Assembly: GCA_023052935.1 (NCBI GenBank)
Contig: CM041298.1
Span: 22,992,692 to 23,056,691 of the forward strand
Length of the DNA stretch: 64,000 nt
Reading direction: 5' to 3'
Origin: Piezodorus guildinii
Taxonomy: Eukaryota; Arthropoda; Insecta; Hemiptera; Pentatomidae
Position numbers and translations under genes: made by a program. The notes beneath the pieces were generated by a model. It worked only from the letters and a program-made list of their open reading frames with translations. It had not been told where the DNA came from and searched no databases. Of this stretch, positions 1 through 9,348 are shown piece after piece (the first letter of the stretch is position 1; every line of letters starts with the position of its first letter).

Positions 1-135
1 TGGAGAATGGAAGGAAACAGGACGGTTATGAAATTACTCCACAAAATGTTTGAAATGAAAACGGCTATAACCTGGGTTAAGGAAGTAAAACAGGATCTTG
101 AACGAGCTGGAAGCAGAATTGAAGAAATAACGAAG
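1..135 (+). pseudogene. LINE RT C-terminal fragment, inverted copy
   Basis: About 134 bases match, in reverse complement and at roughly 95% by eye, the segment at 228-361. Read forward, it gives a conserved tail including EGNRTVMKL and FEMKTAITWVKEVKQDL. This is the region after the RT thumb in APE-type non-LTR elements, where a GHV-R motif is common. The two copies face each other around a spacer of about 90 bases, making an imperfect palindrome. There is no intact gene. The element assignment rests on collinearity with the minus-strand fragments to 3.98 kb. Confidence 0.55.
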
Positions 136-380
136 AAAAAACCGCAGTTTTCGTTCTTACGTCCACTTGATTCCCGTTCTTACCTTCTTGTGTTCGACTT
201 GGAAACAACCCTTTTTCTAATATTTTTCTGTTCGTTATTTCTTCAATTCTGATTCCAGCTCGTTTAAGATCCTGTTTTACTTCCTTAACCCAGGTTATAG
301 CCGTTTTCATTTCAAACATTTCGGGGACTAATTTCATAACCGTCCTGTTTCCTTCTATTCTCCAAACGTGCCCGACATAT

Positions 381-1281
381 TTTTTTTTTTTTTTTTTTTT
401 TAATTCTTTTATTGATATTTACAACTGTTTAATTTACTTAGTACAATAAGTAAATGGGCTAAAACAGACAATAGGCTTGAAAAAGACATGAGAAGAATCT
501 ACCCAGCGGTAGCACTTCAATGATTATTTGTTCAGCAGGTCTCGAGGCCACTGTCTTTTCAGACGCCTCGGAGGATTATCGGGAATACATGTCGATGAGA
601 GGATGTGGACAAGCGGGTAATTTGGAATGAAAGGAGGTGTATCTTTTTTGAGCGATTTCAGTAACTAGTGGGATATTCAGGTCTCTATGGATGAGTTTGT
701 TGGTAACAAAGTAAGGAGCGCCTAGGATTTGACGAAGGATTTTGGATTGCAAGGATTGGATGCGGGAGGTATTCGATGGTATAGTGGAGCCCCACAGCTC
801 TATGCCATAAGTCCAGATAGGTCTAATAATGGTTCTGTAAATGAGTTTTTTGAAGTAAAGAGGGAGTTTTGATCGTTTGTCAAGTAAGTGTTTTAATAGT
901 CGATATCTACGAGCAGTTTCCTGTCGTTTAAATCTTGTATGAGGATTCCATGTCAGAAGTTTGTCGAGATGAAGTCCAAGGTATCGTATTTGTTCTACAG
1001 TGATGAGTGGGGTATGATTAAAGGAAAAAACTGGACAGGAAGTCATAGGTTTACGTCGTAGAGTGAAGGTGATTTGGTGGGATTTATTAGGATTTATTTT
1101 GATTTTCCAATTGTGACACCATTCTGCAATGGCGAATAAATGGTTCTGTAGGACTTGGGAAGCAACAATAGGATCATTATTTACGGATAGCACACAAGTA
1201 TCATCAGCGTAAGTAGAGAGGAAAGTGCTTGGATGGATAGGGATATCAGCTGTATACACCGTGTAGAGGATTGGGCCTAGG
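381..1281 (-). mobile_element. Jockey-like LINE J1, 5'-truncated, with TSD
   Basis: On the minus strand the element ends in a poly(A), seen as T(20+) at 381-402. The sequence CCGACATAT plus following T's occurs both at 372-380 and at 1282-1293, a target-site duplication of about 9-12 bases. The body holds an RT palm-to-C-terminus reading frame. It sits inside the older LINE, whose reading frame continues across the site (RSLKYVG then HVWRIEG). Eight other pieces of this family occur in the window. Confidence 0.85.
520..1281 (-). pseudogene. Jockey-type reverse transcriptase, C-terminal part (J1)
   Basis: The open stretch 1259-576 on the minus strand encodes the second half of a non-LTR RT. 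It begins at YTADIPIHP and reaches the catalytic YADDT box within the first 20 residues. NPNKSHQITFTLRRKPM, the IRYLGLHLDK thumb motif and the C-terminal IRPIWTYGIELWG block follow. The fingers, the first catalytic aspartate and all upstream domains are missing because of 5' truncation. Near 585 the frame shifts; the usual ending NPPRRLKRQWPRDLL is still readable in another frame to about 530. Non-functional copy; the jockey-clade assignment comes from motif order. Confidence 0.8.
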
Positions 1282-1355
1282 CCGACATATTTTAAACTTC
1301 TCTTTCTAATGGTTTCAGATGTTTGCTCATTGTTCCGGCAAATTTCTTTGTTGCT

Positions 1356-1860
1356 TCATAGTATGTATTCTCCTTCACTGTTCTTGGCTGATCCCATAAT
1401 TTTCCTTAAGATTTTTCTCTCGTTTGTTCCCAAGTCTTCCAGTATTGTATTTCCCAAGGTTAGCGTTTCCGGTTTTATTACTGTGTGGTAGTGTCTGAAT
1501 TTACTGTTCCAATATGTACATTTTATATTATACCTTTGTCTCGTCCTTGCCAGTGCACTAAACATTTTATTTGCTCTTGATTTTGTCCAACCCGTTTGCA
1601 GTGATATTTTTTCCTATATATTTAAATTCTTCAACTTGACATATTTTGTACTTACAAACTTCCTTCCCAAGGTGTCACTTGTCATTAGTTTAGTTTTTTG
1701 TAATGCGCTTTGTAATCCGGTTATTTCTGCGATTTCCTTCAGGGAAACAATTTGTTCTATTGCTTGTTGTTCACTTTCTGCGAAAGTCGCTAAGTCACCA
1801 GCGAAAGCCAGACATTCGATATTTATCTCTCTAATTACCAACATATTTGTTAGTTTGGGA
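1356..1860 (-). pseudogene. LINE RT palm/thumb fragment
   Basis: Minus-strand reading gives REINIECLAFAGDLATFAESEQQAIEQ, then GLQ and KTKLM, then NIKCTYWNSKFRHYHTVIKPETLTLG and ERKILRKIMG. This order (degenerate YADD box, KT-K motif, ETL, ER-ILRKI-G) is that of the RT palm, thumb and tail of APE-type LINEs. One frame break lies near 1600. It is the middle piece of the LINE at 224-3977. Confidence 0.6.
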
Positions 1861-1924
1861 GAATTCTTTCATCACTTTTTCTAGGATACAATTAAACAAG
1901 GTAGGATAAATTAAATAATAATAT

Positions 1925-2443
1925 ATATTATTTTTTTATTGAATTTTACACCTGTATATACAATAAATAAAAACAGTAAAAATGCTGAATTATAATAAAG
2001 GGTGTTAAAAGACTTGTGAAGAAACTAGCCAGCGGTAGAACTTCAATGTTTATTTTATCACCTTGGAGGGTTATCAGGAATATGTGAGGTCGATAGGTTG
2101 CGGACAAGAGGGTTTATGTGGGTTGGTAGTTTTGAATTGAAAGTGGTATATCTGGTACGAGAAAGATCTGCAACTAATGGGATATTAAGGTCGTTATGGC
2201 TGATTTTATTTGTAACGATGTAAGGACCATCTAGAATTTTGGATTGTAAGAATTGGATGCGGGAGGAGTTAGGTGGTTTAGTAGAACCCCAAAGCTCGAT
2301 TCCATATGTCCAAATGGGCGTGATAATGATAATATAAATTAGCTTTTTGTAATAGAGTGGAAGTTTTAAGTAAGTGTAGTAGTAATCGGTATTTACGAGC
2401 AGTTTCTTTTCGTTTTAAGTCTTGTATGAGGATTCCAAGTAAC
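1925..2443 (-). mobile_element. Jockey-like LINE J2, short 3' fragment
   Basis: The antisense of the J-family 3' end starts with the TTTTTTATTGAATTTTACA tail. It is followed by the C-terminal RT coding block, in which TGGGGTTCTACTAAACCACC-type sequence is recognisable on the minus strand. An AATAATAATAT duplication at 1914-1924 and 2444-2454 flanks it, though it is low complexity. The coding part carries frameshifts. It is inserted between the RT motif pieces of the older LINE. Confidence 0.7.
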
Positions 2444-2519
2444 AATAATAATATCAAAATTGAAATTATGATTTACAATTATCGCTTAATTTTATGCATT
2501 ATTATCATAAATCTTTCTG

Positions 2520-2865
2520 CATTATTCTTCTGCATTGGCGCAACAGACGCAGTCTGTTACCAGGTTCAGTCCTGCTTCCTTAATGATTTTGTGTAGGGCT
2601 AGTTTAAAAAAAAGTGGTGCCAATGCATCACCTTGACTTAGACCTATATTGACAACACATGTGCCGATACTTCTTCTGCCCATTCGGACTTGGCTAATAT
2701 TCCCCTCCATAGTAAACCTAGTCAATCAAGTGAGCTTGCTAGGGATTCCCATGTATTTCATCTCTGTGGAGATGCTCCCTAATCACAGAATAATACGCCG
2801 CCTCGAAGTTCACAAAGAGGATCCATATAGAAAGGCCGAATTCATACATCTTTACTCCTAGTATA
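2520..2865 (-). pseudogene. LINE RT finger/palm fragment
   Basis: On the minus strand, MYEFGLSIWILFVNFEAAYYSV corresponds to RT motif A (usual consensus F-D-F-AYDS, here NFEAAYYS, so the catalytic aspartate is replaced). It is followed by LTRFTMEGNISQVRMGRRS and GLSQGDALAPLFFKLAL, the motif B region, where GLRQGD is usual. One stop separates the two frames. This is part of the LINE at 224-3977 and is catalytically dead. Confidence 0.65.
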
Positions 2866-3160
2866 TATATATATTTTTTTTTTGTTTTTTTTATTGAGAA
2901 ATATTACAGTGTGTTACATAATGAACAGTAGTAATAGAGATGTAGTACACATTCATACAATATATACAGAATAATGATGATAAAGTCAAATTACATAAAA
3001 TCGGAAATAAATAAATACAAATATATACAAGAAAATAACAATTAATAAAAACAACAAACAAATCAAAACAACAACCTGTAGTAGAGATAAATACAAGTTG
3101 GGAAATAAATAAAAATCATACAAGCAAACTTAACTATATACAATATATACAATCTGCTAA
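2866..3160 (-). mobile_element. Family G LINE 3' end (G1)
   Basis: The reverse complement ends in AATAAAAAAAACAAA and matches two other copies, at 47330-47590 and 57747-57945. Shared blocks include TAGGTTGTTGTTTTGATTTG, TTTTATGTAATTTGACT, TGTATATATTGTAT and CTATTACTA-TGTTCAT. The three share only this 3' part, as expected for 5'-truncated LINE copies. No reading frame is visible. How far it extends to the right (3160-3690) is unclear; that stretch is GC-richer around 3160-3420 and I recognise nothing in it. Confidence 0.6.
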
Positions 3161-3689
3161 AGGGACCCTAGACTCCGCTGCTCCCTCCACAATCCCCTGC
3201 TATGTATCGAGAATACTGGGAGGAATAGAAATAATTTAGAATCATTTGAAATAGAACAGTTTCCGGGCTACAAGCAAAAACTTTTCTTAGAAGGTCTATT
3301 CAAAAATTGATCCCTTCACTCCTAAAGCAGGGATAGCGGGGTACCTGATGATTCTTAGCCCGGACGGCAAGAGAAGCGGAAGTCCAGCTACGAGGTCGGG
3401 GGGTCAAGCCAGGGAAGAATTTTGCAGTCATGTCCAAAGGTACATTAATGTTATGTTATGTGGTAAATTTGAACCTCAGTATTCTCGATAATAATAAAGC
3501 CTCAATGTGTATTTTTATGTGTAATGATATATGTAATTTTATAAATAAATGTATATTTTAAGATAATTACTTAATTCCCCCCAATGCCACAGAACATAGT
3601 ACCCCCTCCCTATGGTTGCTGAGCTGGCCCGGCCTAGGTACAAATGCCCATAAAATTTATATGATGAGCAAAAAAAACTTCATTTAGAG

Positions 3690-3850
3690 CAATGTCATTC
3701 GGTTTTCCCAACCCCTTATAACCCTTCGATAATCTTTAAAAAATGAATTTCGAATGATCATTCGTTTCTCTGAACCGATTAATCCGATGATCGATTAATT
3801 CGAATGGTTGAAATAATCGAATGATTTGATAATCGTCATTCGATTATGCC
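3690..3850. repeat. Cluster of ATTCG/CGAAT and ATCGATTA motifs
   Basis: Within about 130 bases the words CATTCG, CGAATGAT, CGATTAATC and TCGATTA recur on both strands. Examples are TTTCGAATGATCATTCG and ATCGTCATTCGATTA. They form many short overlapping palindromes. Function unknown. Confidence 0.5.
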
Positions 3851-3977
3851 CACCTCCAGTATCAGCCTGTTATACAGTGCAATGGAAAATACTTCATATG
3901 TAACATTGAGGAGACTAATACCCCTATTGTTACAGCACTCTGTGGGATCGCCCTTCTTGAATATCAATTGACAGCCT
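3850..3977 (-). pseudogene. LINE RT N-terminal fragment
   Basis: The minus strand reads CQLIFKKGDPTECCNNRG, then ISLLNVTYEVFSIALYNRL. This is the RT finger region (I-FKKGD ... NYRGISLLN) of APE-type LINEs. It is the most upstream piece of the broken LINE at 224-3977. Confidence 0.65.
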
Positions 3978-4144
3978 TACCTCTTTCTTAAACTCTTTTA
4001 TTGATTAATCGCTATAAATATAAGTTGATCGTCTGTACTGCTATATAGATTATTGTACCATAATATTATTACAACGAAATAATTAACATTTTTGTAATAA
4101 TTTTTAGCGTTCTCAATTTGTATATTACAGAGCTGTGAGCTAGA
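3978..4144. other. Unassigned AT-rich sequence
   Basis: I see no reading frame, repeat match or structural signal here. Confidence 0.3.
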
Positions 4145-4950
4145 AATACAACATACACACACACAAACATTTTTGCAGGACTTTCGTTTGGACGCCCTAA
4201 TACGCGTATTCAGTCAGAAACTGAAATTCGAATTTTTTTTTATGACCACAATACTTTCTCTTACTATTAGTTGTGTCACATGAAATTTCCGTTTTCAAGG
4301 TAAAGGATTTTTATTAAAAATATGATATGAAAACAAGATAATTTTATTCGAAGTATTTACCTTCTTTTTCTACACATTTTTCCCAATGTGACACCAACTT
4401 TTTTATCCCCGAACTGAAAAACTCTGAGCTTTGAAGCGAAACAAAATCTGAAAACGCTCTTTTCACTTGATCATTATTTTCAAAAAGTTTTCTTTGACGA
4501 AGTTGTCTAAATTCCTGAACAGGTGGTAATCTGTTGGAGAGGAGTGGGGGGAATATGGTGGGTGCGGGAGAACTTCGTGGCCCAGTTCCTTCAATTTTTG
4601 TACGGTATGTTTTGAAACATGGGCTCTTGCAGCCGTTCTAAATATTTCTTGCGGCCTCAGCTGCTGAATGGCCGAGTTTAAACTCATACAAAAATATTAC
4701 TCGAAAATCGCGTGTTTCCATATTCATATTTGGAGGTATACTAAAAAGTGGGTAATTGATTGGGAAGCTAATGTTTATAATACAAAGGTAGAGGATTAAT
4801 AACTGTTTACTTTAAATATGTAAACATTCGGAAGAAAACAACAGAGACCTGCAAAATCCTTTATGTATTTCGGAAACTATAAAAACGGACGTTTCATGTG
4901 AAACAACACAATATATACGATATTTCATATATAGGTAAGTGAAATTTAAA
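4145..4950 (+). mobile_element. Family A 3' part, interrupted by mariner M1
   Basis: The left part has the typical A landmarks: a CACACACACA stretch, TTTTTGCAGGACTT, ACGCGTATT and CTTTCTCTTACTAT. After the mariner insertion, the A terminus resumes as CGATATTTCATATATAGG followed by TAAGTGAAATT. The mariner therefore landed in the TA-rich terminal hairpin of this A copy. Confidence 0.6.
4267..4911 (-). mobile_element. Mariner derivative M1, internally deleted
   Basis: Terminal inverted repeats of about 28 bases (family form TTGGGTTGT-TCACATGAAA; the left end has lost one base) are flanked by TA. Transposase coding is on the minus strand and cut down to about 75 codons. The N-terminal segment (METRDF, EFKLGHSA) is fused directly to a C-terminal segment containing HVSKHTVQKLKELG and HPPYSPHSSPTDYHLF. 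At 645 bp it is half the usual mariner length of about 1.3 kb. The central catalytic region is gone, so it could only move in trans. Confidence 0.85.
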
Positions 4951-5429
4951 AAAACAAAACAATCATTCATATTATATAGTATACAAAGTCGTTGAAGATA
5001 GACGAAAAACGCATGTTAATTGATTATTGTTGGTAATAATTTATATTTTTACATCTCTCATGGGTAACTAAATCAACATCGAAACTTAATATATATTCTT
5101 AATTTTTAATGTTTAATTAAAGATTTTATTAATGGAATTAAAGACTGATTTAATTAAATTTACACGAATTACCTGTAGTCAACTGTTTAATTATTTATGA
5201 GTCGTTTTTTCTTTGAAAACTAATCTATTTCAGTGACATTTTTCAGTAGGAGGAAAAGAAGAATCCGAGAAATCCTAGTAACTCTTTTTCAGTCCTTTCA
5301 CTGGTCAGATACGGTTTTTCATAAATAATATTATTATTGATGTATAATATAGTGTTGGAAACCTTTATATAAAAAAAAAATTACAATTCAGTCATAGGGA
5401 CTGCCAATAGAAGTGAATAATTATTTTTT
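4951..5429. other. Mostly unassigned; first ~95 bases shared with 43.3 kb
   Basis: Bases 4950-5042 reappear inverted at 43262-43360, with almost every base matching (e.g. ACGCATGTTAATTGATTATT). The remainder is AT-rich DNA with no recognised feature. Confidence 0.5.
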
Positions 5430-5442
5430 AATTCTCGAATTT

Positions 5443-5565
5443 ACTAGAGTGCTGCCAACGGGCAGTTTCTCCACGTTTTTCATGTACATATCTTTTATCA
5501 GCATATTTACTTGATGTATTGTAGTATACAGTTGTAAATTTCAATAAAATATAATTTAAAAAAAA
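5443..5565 (+). mobile_element. Very short jockey-like 3' end J3 with 13-bp TSD
   Basis: The insert starts ACTAGAGTGCTGCC and ends CAGTTGTAAATTTCAATAA followed by poly(A), the family J 3' end. AATTCTCGAATTT is present at 5430-5442 and again at 5566-5578, a clean target-site duplication. Only about 120 bases were copied. Confidence 0.8.
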
Positions 5566-5578
5566 AATTCTCGAATTT

Positions 5579-6629
5579 CGTTGAAAAGAAGAGTACGTTC
5601 GTTAAAATATATTATGTTGAGAATGCATGTTTTTTTTTGTTTTGTTTTTTAATTTTTGTTTTATTTAATTGCAAAACAAATATATCTCATCCTGTAGAGA
5701 TATATTATCGTTGAAGTAGGCCATTGTAATCAGAATGCGATTGTAGAGTTGGAGGTACTCGAATCACTTTTTTTTTTTTTTTTTTTTTTTATGGACCTGC
5801 CATTTATATCAAGGAAATTAAGACATTTAGGAATAAGCTTCATTGTTGTTTCTCAGAGATAACCCCAGTTTCTCTCCCAAGTAAACCAAAAAAATAAGTT
5901 TTGATTAATAATGAAATATAGATTGTGCTGAATTTAATTTTCAAATGTCATATTTGTATGATCAAGATATTCTTTTCGATTTCGCTTCACTATGATATAA
6001 ATATTTACAGTAAGATCATCATGATTTTGCTTCGTAAGTTTAAATGTTTTCATGCAGAGTAATGTTTTAATAACATTTAAAAATATCGATATTTTAGAGT
6101 CAAGAGAATCAAGATATTCATCATGTTAACTTTAAATACAGTAAGAGCTAAGTTCTAAGACATAGTTTATCTACCATGTCTTTACTCATTCCTTTACAAC
6201 TGATTTTAATTCAATTAAATAGTGAAATAAAGTATTATAATAATCGATATTTTTGTGCTGATATTAAACCGGTATCGGTAACCTTCACGGGAAGTGATAT
6301 CGTTATCCTATCTCTAATAGACAGGTATACAAACAGCGCATGCGCCGATCTAGAGTATGTTGGTGACGTTACCATGGTTACGAAATAAAAGCTTTTACCC
6401 ATGCCAAAAATCGCATAACGCGCCTAAAGAAGTTTTCACTTAAAAAACAAAACATTATCTTATATACGAAGTTGCATAAGTTAATTTTTATTATTTTATT
6501 TAAATTAAATGATCGATGTTCTATGAAGGTATTTGTACTTGCTTCAACTCTAAGTTCATTAATCGATTATAACCACGAAGGTTTGTTGCAAGCCCCCAAA
6601 TTTTTATCATGCGTCATACTTTTAACATT
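5579..6629. other. Unassigned AT-rich sequence
   Basis: It contains a T(22) run at 5769-5790 and some short open frames without recognisable content. I see no repeat-family match. Confidence 0.3.
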
Positions 6630-6640
6630 AATATATCTTC

Positions 6641-6929
6641 AGGGGGTCACTTGTAGCTGGGTGGCTAGCAAAGCAGCCTCCTATGTCAAAGGTCACGGGT
6701 TCAAACCCGCAGGTGGTCCTAGGATTTTATAATGAGATTAAAAAATCCTTAGTTATGCCGTCCTTCGGAGGGGACGTTAAAAGGTGGTCCCGAGCCTGTG
6801 CGAAGTCAGGTACTCGTTAAAGATCCCTATCCTAATAAAACCTGGATAGGCAAAATTTGGGACTCCCACTATAGCATCGTCCGTTTAGCCAAAGTATCCT
6901 AAAGTGAAGTTAAATAAATAAACAAACAA
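6641..6929 (+). mobile_element. tRNA-derived SINE1, complete copy
   Basis: The head contains an A-box-like TAGCTGGGTGG and a B-box GGGTTCAAACCC, spaced as in tRNA genes (RNA polymerase III internal promoter). A family-specific body follows (CCTTCGGAGGGGACGTTAAA, AGATCCCTATCCTAAT, GGACTCCCACTATAGCATCG). It ends in an A-rich AAATAAATAAACAAACAA. AATATATCTTC at 6630-6640 and 6930-6940 is the target-site duplication. Other copies lie at 7690, 21234, 32000, 41704 and 58819. It has no coding capacity. Confidence 0.88.
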
Positions 6930-7025
6930 AATATATCTTCGGGTCTATTAAGAGGGATTGTAAAAGGTAAATTTTTATATTTAATTGTAATAATTACTAT
7001 TTATTTTAAGAAATTTCTCTGAGCT

Positions 7026-7206
7026 TTTTATCTCTATTCAAGGCGGAAGTAACGGTTGACGGACACGGCAGTTACACCCACCGCGATGCTGTAACGGCTG
7101 CCTTCAAGGTTCGCATTGTCCTCGGAAAAGCGGAAAATCACATGCTATTACAGAACCAATTTTCCACGTATCATATCTCACTGCAGATGGAAAATCAAAT
7201 CTTTTA
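7026..7206 (+). other. GC-richer open stretch, exon-like
   Basis: After a pyrimidine-rich CTTTTTATCTCTATTCAAG the composition changes. One frame is then open for about 55 codons to a TAA at 7204-7206, including the peptide VTVDGHGSYTHRDAV and then TAAFKVRIVLGKAENH. C or G is frequent at third positions, unlike the surroundings. It could be an exon with an AG acceptor at about 7040, an old gene or LINE fragment, or chance. I do not recognise the protein. Confidence 0.25.
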
Positions 7207-7227
7207 AACTTGTTGCATCAAAGAAAA

Positions 7228-7430
7228 ACTAAAAAAAACCAACATATTTATTGATATTTACAACTTTAATAAGAAATTCATCAAGCAAATGTAACAAAAT
7301 GACATGCAATATAGAGACTCTCCCATTGGCAGTACTCCAATAGGAATTCTAAATCAGAAGTTGAAACGGCCATCTTCTTCTCAGACACCTCAGAGGATTA
7401 TCAGGGATCGTAGAGGATGCTAGAAAAAAA
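7228..7430 (-). mobile_element. Jockey-like 3' fragment J4
   Basis: It starts on the plus strand with TTTATTGATATTTACAACT, the antisense of the J 3' UTR. CCATTGGCAGTACTCCAA and CTCAGACACCTCAGAGGATTATC, the antisense of the last J codons, follow. It is 5'-truncated and stops where family A begins at 7432. Confidence 0.7.
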
Positions 7431-7431
7431 A

Positions 7432-8508
7432 ATATGGTGAGGGCAACACACGACTTTCACTTACCTCCGTTTTTAAAATCGATTAAAGAATTTTCTAGTA
7501 CAGTAAGAGAAAAAAAAACACACACGTCTTTCACTTACTTCCATTATTTATATAAATTCAAGAATTTTTAAACAAATTTATAAATGAAAATAAATTCTTA
7601 AAGAATTATTTAAATTGGATTTAAATAGAAACATGTGTTTTATTTAAAAATCCATTATATTATGATCTAAAATAATCACTTAGTTTGTTTATTTTTATTT
7701 AACGTCACTTTATGCTACTATGGCTAATCGGACGATGCTACAGTGGGAGTCCTAAATTTTGCCTATCCAGGTTTTAATAATCACTTAGTTTCATCGGCTT
7801 TTCATCATTCTCTATTAATTTTTTAAAGCTTGTGTATGAAATAATATTTTTTCTAAATTTTTAGCTTTTCAACGGTATATCATAAATGTACATTACTGTT
7901 CTTATGTTCCAAACCAAAAATTGCATGAAAAAAATATATTTTTTTAGTTTTCTCATTTACTTGTTTATCAAATTCGCCCAACGTGTATATTTAGCTGTTA
8001 TTTATCAATGGTATCAAGATAATTTAGGTATTTTTATAGAATCTACAGAATTAAAGGTACTTTAGATGTAGAAAATTTAAAATATCGTCATTTAAGCACT
8101 GTCAGATTATTTTAATCAGAATGGAACCTACATGATATTAAAGCCCATTTAATTTTACATCGATAAAGAGAGTTTAATCAAAATCGTTAGAGCCGTTATT
8201 GATAAAATCGTAAGAAGGTGCTAAATGCATGGTATAAAGTAGATCTTGCGGTCAGCTGATTTTAATGAAAAAGATTCTGCAACATCTCGGGCGTATAGTT
8301 GTATTAAATATGAAATTTCAGTTCCATAGGACTTTCGTTTTCACCCGGGAATTACCACACACACACAGACCTTTTTGCGGGACTTGGTCATTTAGACTCA
8401 GGAGACCCTAAAACGTGTATTTCCAGCGAAAACTGGAAATCAAAAATTTTCTTGATCGCAATACTTTTCTTTACTATATATTTCATACATAGGTAAGTCA
8501 AAGTAAAA
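7432..8508 (+). mobile_element. Family A copy A1, near full length
   Basis: The 5' end TGGTGAGGGCAACACACG is followed by ACTTTCACTTACCT. The 3' end is CTATATATTTCATACATAGG followed by TAAGTCAAAGT. A second head-like segment (TCTTTCACTTACTTCC at about 7530) suggests an internal partial duplication. A SINE1 3' fragment interrupts it at 7684-7785. Conserved internal landmarks include ATCGGCTTTTCATCACTCT, TCTCGGGCGTATAG and CTTTTTGCGGGACTTGG. No coding frame. Confidence 0.75.
7684..7785 (-). mobile_element. SINE1 3' fragment
   Basis: It reads TTTGTTTATTTTTATTTAAC then GCTACTATGGCTAATCGGAC and GGGAGTCCTAAATTTTGCC, the antisense of the SINE1 body and tail. It is inserted in A copy A1 after AATCACTTAG, and the flanking AATCACTTAG(TT) is repeated on the far side at 7786, consistent with a target-site duplication. 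Confidence 0.75.
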
Positions 8509-8544
8509 AAAAGATGGGGTAGTCATTTTTAAATAGAAGAATTG

Positions 8545-8705
8545 ATATCTGGTTCGGGCCAAAACATATAGCACAATGAGGTCTTTATTATGCGTGACAA
8601 AATAGATCATTGAGTATTTTGGATTGCACAGATTGGTTTAGTAGAGCCCTATAGCTAGTTCAGATCTAAATTCAGATTGGTCTAATGATGGCCATTTATA
8701 AGCCC
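8545..8705 (-). mobile_element. Degenerate jockey-like fragment J5
   Basis: Weak but ordered similarity to the J C-terminal coding block is seen on the minus strand. Plus-strand landmarks are ATATCTGGTTCGGGCC, GAGTATTTTGGATTGCAC, GGTTTAGTAGAGCCC and GATTGGTCTAATGATGG. It is old and has no open frame. Confidence 0.5.
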
Positions 8706-8787
8706 GTTTAGACGAGCCAACCACTCCTGAAAAATCGGCAAGGGAACTATTGCGCAATGTTGAAATCGAAACTATCTCTATATCATA

Positions 8788-9225
8788 ATAATAATAATAG
8801 GCTTACTTAACCCGAAGGTTCAATGCCGATATCGCCAAATTCCGCCTATACAGACTTGTCCAATGTTCACCGTTCAAGCCCAAGCCCCCAAGATCAGCCT
8901 TAAAGCAACCCTCCCATCGACGCTTCGGCATACCTTTTACACACCTAACAGTCGGATCAGCGAATACCAAATTTCTCGGAATCCGTTCTTCACTAAGCCC
9001 AACAACTTTACTCGCCCATTGGAGTCTCCGCCATGCTACAACTCAATTATATTCACAGCGTTCCGTATACAAGTTCCGCAATTCCGCGTTGTTTAACCTT
9101 CTAAACTCCCTAGTGGCCTCATCTTTCTTCGGACCAAATATTTTACGCAGTACCTTATTTTCGAAAACCTTAAGCCGTTGTCCTTCCTTCAAAGTAAGCG
9201 GCCACGTTTCACATCCTTAAATTTT
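8788..9225 (-). mobile_element. APE-type LINE family X, 3' fragment X2
   Basis: On the minus strand this is the C-terminus of the family X RT (ETWPLTLKE, VFENKVLRKIFGPK, then RRWEGC). It ends in CGGAACCTTCGG-like sequence and a (TAT)n tail, seen as AATAATAATAATAGG on the plus strand. TATATCATA at 8779-8787 and 9226-9234 is the target-site duplication. Frames are broken. Similar tails at 21.78, 31.98, 33.97 and 62.69 kb show that the trinucleotide tail is a family property. Confidence 0.75.
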
Positions 9226-9269
9226 TATATCATATCAAGTGAAAAATAACAGACAAAATATAGAGATTT

Positions 9270-9308
9270 TTTTTTTTAATTTCTTCTCTTCCTCCCTATC
9301 TTTATTCA

Positions 9309-9348
<40 letters not shown>

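Larger units (their letters stand above)
224..3977 (-). mobile_element. Old APE-type LINE (RT pieces), split by three insertions
   Basis: Collinear RT pieces are read on the minus strand. At 3975-3855 is an N-terminal piece with IFKKGDPTECCNNRGISLLN. At 2865-2520 is a piece with LFVNFEAAYYSV and GLSQGDALAPLFF. At about 1860-1310 is the palm and thumb region, with a degenerate FAGD in place of Y/FADD. At 361-224 is the tail, with GHVWRIEGNRTV. The gaps are filled by a family G LINE end (2866 upward), jockey J2 (1914-2454) and jockey J1 (381-1281). Stops and frameshifts show it is dead. It is related to, but not the same family as, the LINE at 62.7-63.7 kb. Confidence 0.65.

Noticed and set aside
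4145..4262. Family A as a classical TIR transposon
   Set aside because: The inverted words are subterminal; 20 bases at the 5' end have no counterpart at the 3' end, and no constant target duplication was found.
6641..6735. tRNA gene at the head of SINE1
   Set aside because: A- and B-box-like words are present, but there is no acceptor stem, and the same head occurs in several dispersed copies with target duplications.
8863..9096. 77-codon plus-strand frame
   Set aside because: Antisense of the X2 LINE fragment, which has a clear minus-strand identity.
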